From: Rotaria sp. Silwood1
Lineage: Eukaryota; Rotifera; Eurotatoria; Philodinida; Philodinidae
Assembly (NCBI GenBank): GCA_905250075.1
Contig: CAJNOP010000002.1
Span: forward strand, 6,065,565-6,129,564
Length of the DNA: 64,000 nucleotides
Direction of reading: 5' to 3'
Positions 59,478-64,000 of this stretch are shown piece by piece. The translations under genes and the position numbers were made by a program. How positions within the stretch are numbered: position 1 is the first letter of the stretch; every line of letters begins with the position of its first letter. Under the pieces are notes generated by a model. It made no database searches. It worked only from the letters and a program-made list of their open reading frames with translations, and was not told the origin of the DNA.

Positions 59478-62400
59478 GACATATAACTGAATAAATTTAT
59501 CTACTTACGTTCTACTTGTTGTATCTCTATCATAGTATACATTTAGATTAGAATAAAACCTACGCAACATAGATCTGTCATTAGAACTGCTTAACTCAAT
59601 AAATGTAATCGAATGTCTATTGTTGATTTTGAAATATGGTTGTTTTTTTCTTGTCTAATGGAAAAATACGTATGGATTCCGATAGATGGAAACTTAATGA
59701 TCGCGAATATTTGTTTTTTAAATGCATATTCAAAAGCAATAAATGAAACCAGACTGAATAATTAATCATGTTTGTTATTCCAGTCATACTATGTGGGTAC
59801 TTTGAACTGCATTGAGTAGATGATCTTTTTTAATCATTTGACATGATCCTTTGAACCATAGCTATCCGATGGTCATTTTAATTATGTTATAGATAGACAG
59901 AAATAGTCGAATTTCTGTTCTTAGAATTAAATTTTCAATTTACGAAATAAACTGGCTAAGAGAAATCTTTCAATGTGTTGAAAACTTTACCACATATTGG
60001 ATAATCTGTTGTATATAACAAAAAAACAAAATCTTATTCTGGTAAATGTTGACTAGAGCCTGTCAGGTGGACTCTGGCCTATAATTTTTCTGTTAGTCGG
60101 GTCCAAAAATTTTGATCTCGAGGAGCTGTGATGTTCGTGTGGATCGACAAACGAAGACGGTTGATTTTAAGTTTCCGTTTTTGTTTTGCTTTTTATTACT
60201 GATTGAAACGCTCAATTATCTTTCTCGTTATTCATAAAGTGTTTAAGCAATTTAAAATTAGCTAGTTAATTATGTCGGAATATGTTAACAACAAACTGAT
60301 GTTTTATAATAGGTACTAAATATATGATAAAAATTACCTGTCAAATATCTTTCCATTACAGATTTGAAAAAGCTGAATATATCGACAAATGGATATGATC
60401 TCGAAATTGTTTGAATTGTCATTGTTCAAAAGAAAACTTTATTTTGTCATTCACCTGTATCATTATTCACTATGTATTTTTTATATTGTCTTGCTCTCAG
60501 TTGACCCTTTTCATGTTCTTTTATTTTTACTTTATTGTGTCTACTTTTTACATTTAACTCGTGTTTGTTTTGCTTTCGTTTATTTATCAAGAGAGTATTG
60601 TTTTTGTTAGTATTATTTTTTAGTACATAAAAGAAATGATCTTAAAGTTCTGAATAGATTGTACTTTTTTTGGACTATTTTAATATTTGCTTTAAAATTT
60701 TGTAAACAAAATATACATTTGAAAGAAACATACAACATATGTGCAACTAACATCGTCAAATAACAATAAATGTTAATCTATTGCTACACATCATATAATT
60801 ATATGAACGTTAGCTTTTAGATGAAGTTTTATAAACATGACTTAGTACTTGTAAAAACTAATATTTATTTTTGATTAAAGTTTGAAAAATATTTTTTGCA
60901 ACTTTGATAACATCAAGATATAAGTATTTTAAAGTTTTTCGGAATTTGAGAATCATCGGAAAAGTTTTGTGTGTTAAATCAGAAATGATCAATTTGGATA
61001 GTTATTTGAGGGTGTAACAAAATACCGTGTGAAGTTTATTCTATTGAGAAATCTTTAAAGAATAAAAACTGAAAGGGTTTCAATATATTTCATAAAGTCT
61101 GACATTGAAAACAAACTTTCATTAAGTCAGTTTTTCACTGATCACCAGAAACATTTATTTTCTTATACTTTTCGTTGATCAATAAACGTTTAACTCCTAT
61201 TGTTAACAAAAAAAAATGTAAACAATTAAGATTTTAGCTTCTTCGACAAGGCAATGCGTCTTAATTTAGAGAGTTTGATTAACTCTGTTTTCCTCAATCT
61301 AATTTTCAATTGGGGACTACTGCCGATAGATGTAACCTTTTATGTGTCCTTCTTAGATGATATCATCTATGAATGTTTGTGTTAAAACTCTGTGTTTTTC
61401 AATTATTTACCGAAGAATCACATGATTAAAGTGGTTCTTCAAGTCCAATTCGCTATTGCGTACATTAAAACTATTTTTACCTTTTAAAAAAACAAACATT
61501 TATAATCAATTATATTGTAAGAGCAACATTTTGTTGATCTACAAAGCATCTTTTCTCTTGATTAGTTGGAAAATACTAATTGCAATTTTACTAAATTTCA
61601 GTACCAATAGTTGATAGAAAAAGACAAATCATCATGTGTGTGTTAAACCATATGCTTCTATTTGAGTTGAATAATGCTTTACTTATGGTGTATGTAGTTC
61701 GAATTTCAAGTAAAGTATTTTTTTTTCACAAATGATCAAAGATAATAACATTTTGCAAGAAAACATTCATGTAATCATTTCAACTACTCTTATCAATGTG
61801 TAGTGATTCATGAAAACAATTTCGAAAGAAATGTGAATAATAAACGAAAGTTTTTCTTCAAGGGTTACAACGTCTATAATTGTAATGATGTGTTATAGCG
61901 TACATGACAGGTTATTACTAATCTGGCAGCATGTATTTATTATTGAAGTCTGTCACCTACTCGTTACTGACAAATCATTAAAAAGATGGATACTATTACT
62001 CATGAGTGGTATTCAAATATTAGACAAATAGTGTGTTCTCACAGCAGTTAATCTATTAGCTGAAATTACTTATTCAAAATATTTTAAAACGAAAGGAACG
62101 AAATAGTTTTATGTTTTTTTTATTGATAAAAAAATTCCTTGATCGTCATAATCGAGGTATTCAAAGAGCTTAAGAACACTTCGTCTATTATATAGATTGG
62201 TAATGGTCATGTAAGAAACGGTTGAATTCAAGCAAATTACAAAGGTACAATAATGATGTTTGATTGCGATAATAACCTACGGATCATATTTTGATCCAAT
62301 ACTTTGTATCGAACAATATTTTTTTAACTTCCTATACTTCGAAGACAAAAATAATCAAAGATCTTATTTCATAATACAATAAATTTGTCTTGAATACATT

Positions 62401-63714
62401 GCCCATCGATAAATAAAATGTACATTTATAAATTTATTGATTTTTTTTTTAAATTTTTTTGTTATTTCTTAAATACAATTATGAACTTAAAACAAAAAAA
62501 AAAAAAAGAAAAGAAAAAGAAAAAGAAAACGAGAAATTTACAAGCCGAAAATACACACGCACAGTAAAACATAAAATAAAGAGAACAACAGTGAAAAAAA
62601 CATTCGCCGAACTGACAAAAAAAATGTAAAACAAACCGACTGCGCATATAGTTACTTCCACCAGCCAAACTTCGCATATATATAAGAATAAAATATAACT
62701 TATAAAAAATATATATATGTATATATGTATAGATATATAGATTGATATCGATCTCAGTCCATACTGTACACAAACTCATACAAAAAAAAAATACAACAAA
62801 TAACAAGATAACATCCATTTTCTTTGTAATTTTTTTTTTCTCAATCAATAAATTTAATAAAAATATACAAGCACAACTTAGTTGCTAGATTAGTTTAAAG
62901 AGGAAAAACAAACAATTTTTTTTATAGTTTTTCGTTTATGAATGTTAAGCCCTTAATTTTAAATTGCAAAGACACACATCACATAATAAAATTTTTTTGT
63001 CGAAAACAAAACCGGATGAGATTCACATGCACTTTTCTATACCACAAACAGATCGCTCAATATACGTGATAAATAGAAAACAAATAAACATTCGGTTTTT
63101 TAAACCGTTGATTGTTTGTTGAAAGAAAATAAAAATAAAAATAGGTCATATATATATATATGTAGAATAGACAAAACGAGGTTTTCTTTTGTTAACATAG
63201 AAACAACGATATCAGTATCAACAAGTCAACTATGTTATAACATAGTTTTCGTTCACTCACGTACAGACTACACCGAACAACAATGGGAAAAAGAAGAAGA
63301 AGAAAGGAAACAACACAATATAGAATCGAGTTAATATTGAATATGAAATGGAGTAGAGAAATAAAATGAATTAAATAAGTTCTCTCTTCACCAGTATTGC
63401 ACGAAAGACGAAAAACAATAGCAACAGATATCTTCCATCATTCAAAATCTTTCTTTCTTATGCGGTATGTATATTGCCCATGGGCACATGCTAATGCTTC
63501 TACCGTTTCATATTGAAAGCTCGAATCAACAAACAAGCAAACACGATCTGACTTAGAACTCTACTCACCGAGATATATATACACAAGAAAAACTATATAC
63601 AATGTAAACAGTGTGTTTCGGTTTATAGACTAGGTTGGTGCCACTCACTCTTATATCATATATAAAAAATAGAGGGAAAAAAATCAAAAGAAAAAAAAAA
63701 TAATTTTTTTTTGC
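59478..63714. other. Intergenic, no gene recognised
   Basis: AT-rich DNA without a convincing exon chain. The last kilobase has A-rich (62500-62530) and TA/TG (62690-62745, 63150) tracts and probably includes the 3' UTR of the minus-strand gene that starts beyond the window. Confidence 0.4.
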
Positions 63715-63837
63715 TCACGGCATTGGTATTAAATCAGTTACTATAAATTTCTTTTCAATTAATTGGTTTGTTAACAATCGTTCTCGTCTTTCGGGATAAG
63801 AAGAAACAAATGGGAATGTCAAATGAAGAAAAATTTC
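63715..63837 (-). CDS. Last exon of a partial minus-strand gene (5' part outside window)
   Basis: A 40-codon reading ends at TGA 63717-63715 and is preceded by the acceptor CTGACAG. The peptide has ordinary protein composition (HLTFPFVSSYPERRERLLTN, then QLIEKKFIVTDLIPMP). A second exon-like block at about 63940-63983, translating as LQAAIDNCQQLIN, lies upstream. Its only GT donor follows an in-frame TAG, so the two do not join cleanly; it may be an alternative end. The family is not recognised. Confidence 0.4.
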   Translation of the reverse strand, partial: EIFLHLTFPFVSSYPERRERLLTNQLIEKKFIVTDLIPMP

Positions 63838-64000
63838 CTGTCAGCTGATAAAAGAAAAATATCATCTGACTGGAGAAAAAGAAAAGAATCGGGTTTGGTA
63901 CATATTCATAAAATATAATTTCAAACGCACGCACCTAGTTAATGAGTTGTTGACAGTTATCAATTGCTGCTTGAAGCTATAAGTGTGTTTGTTTATGTGT

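Noticed and set aside
62462..62848. 128-codon minus-strand frame rich in Phe, Tyr and Ile
   Set aside because: Translation of A-rich and TA-repeat DNA; probably 3' UTR of the gene at the right edge.
1..64000. tRNA, rRNA, CRISPR arrays and telomeric repeats
   Set aside because: Looked for and not seen; GGTTCGAGTC at 13442 resembles a tRNA T-loop, but no cloverleaf can be formed around it.

Overview
The window is strongly AT-rich nuclear DNA from a small animal. Genes are split by many short introns, mostly about 50-110 bp. A few introns are 0.4-3.1 kb, and most of those hold inverted-repeat elements. The gene set is metazoan: STK24/25/26-type kinase, ROGDI, TCAIM, HSD17B4, NFYA, an APC-like protein, an Ig-domain protein and a linker histone. 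Two traits point to a rotifer, most likely a bdelloid. Splice acceptors sit just upstream of several start codons, as expected for spliced-leader trans-splicing. The ADP/ATP carrier also looks more like plant or fungal carriers than animal ones. The rotifer assignment is inference; no rRNA or mitochondrial marker is present.

Layout. 1-6392: intergenic, with a dispersed repeat and microsatellites. 6393-7830 (+): small single-Ig surface protein. 7831-13665: intergenic. 13666-14711 (+): linker histone H1. 14712-17389: intergenic, with a foldback element. 17390-22343 (-): germinal-centre kinase III with a 3.1-kb repeat-filled intron. 24854-34596 (+): ROGDI, TCAIM and HSD17B4 in tandem, separated by only about 100 bp, each start just behind a 3' splice site (operon candidate). 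36211-37318 (+): unknown Asn/Asp-rich protein. 37725-40519 (+): Gly/Ser-rich, Cys-rich single-pass membrane protein built from symmetric exons. 40778-41113 (-): short secreted neuropeptide-like precursor. 45461-46432 (+): NFYA. 47752-48152: piggyBac-type MITE. 49306-51771 (-): APC-like beta-catenin-binding protein without armadillo repeats. 52263-53325 (-): ADP/ATP carrier. 55426-58088 (+), with possible further exons to 59477: unknown protein with a CX2CX16CX2C motif. 59478-63714: no gene recognised. 63715-63837 (-): last exon of a gene that leaves the window.

The genes do not form one pathway. ROGDI (V-ATPase assembly / RAVE), TCAIM (mitochondrial) and HSD17B4 (peroxisomal beta-oxidation) are housekeeping organelle genes. 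They may share a polycistronic transcript. All exon boundaries were read by eye from GT/AG sites with reading phase checked across every junction; none is confirmed by transcripts.
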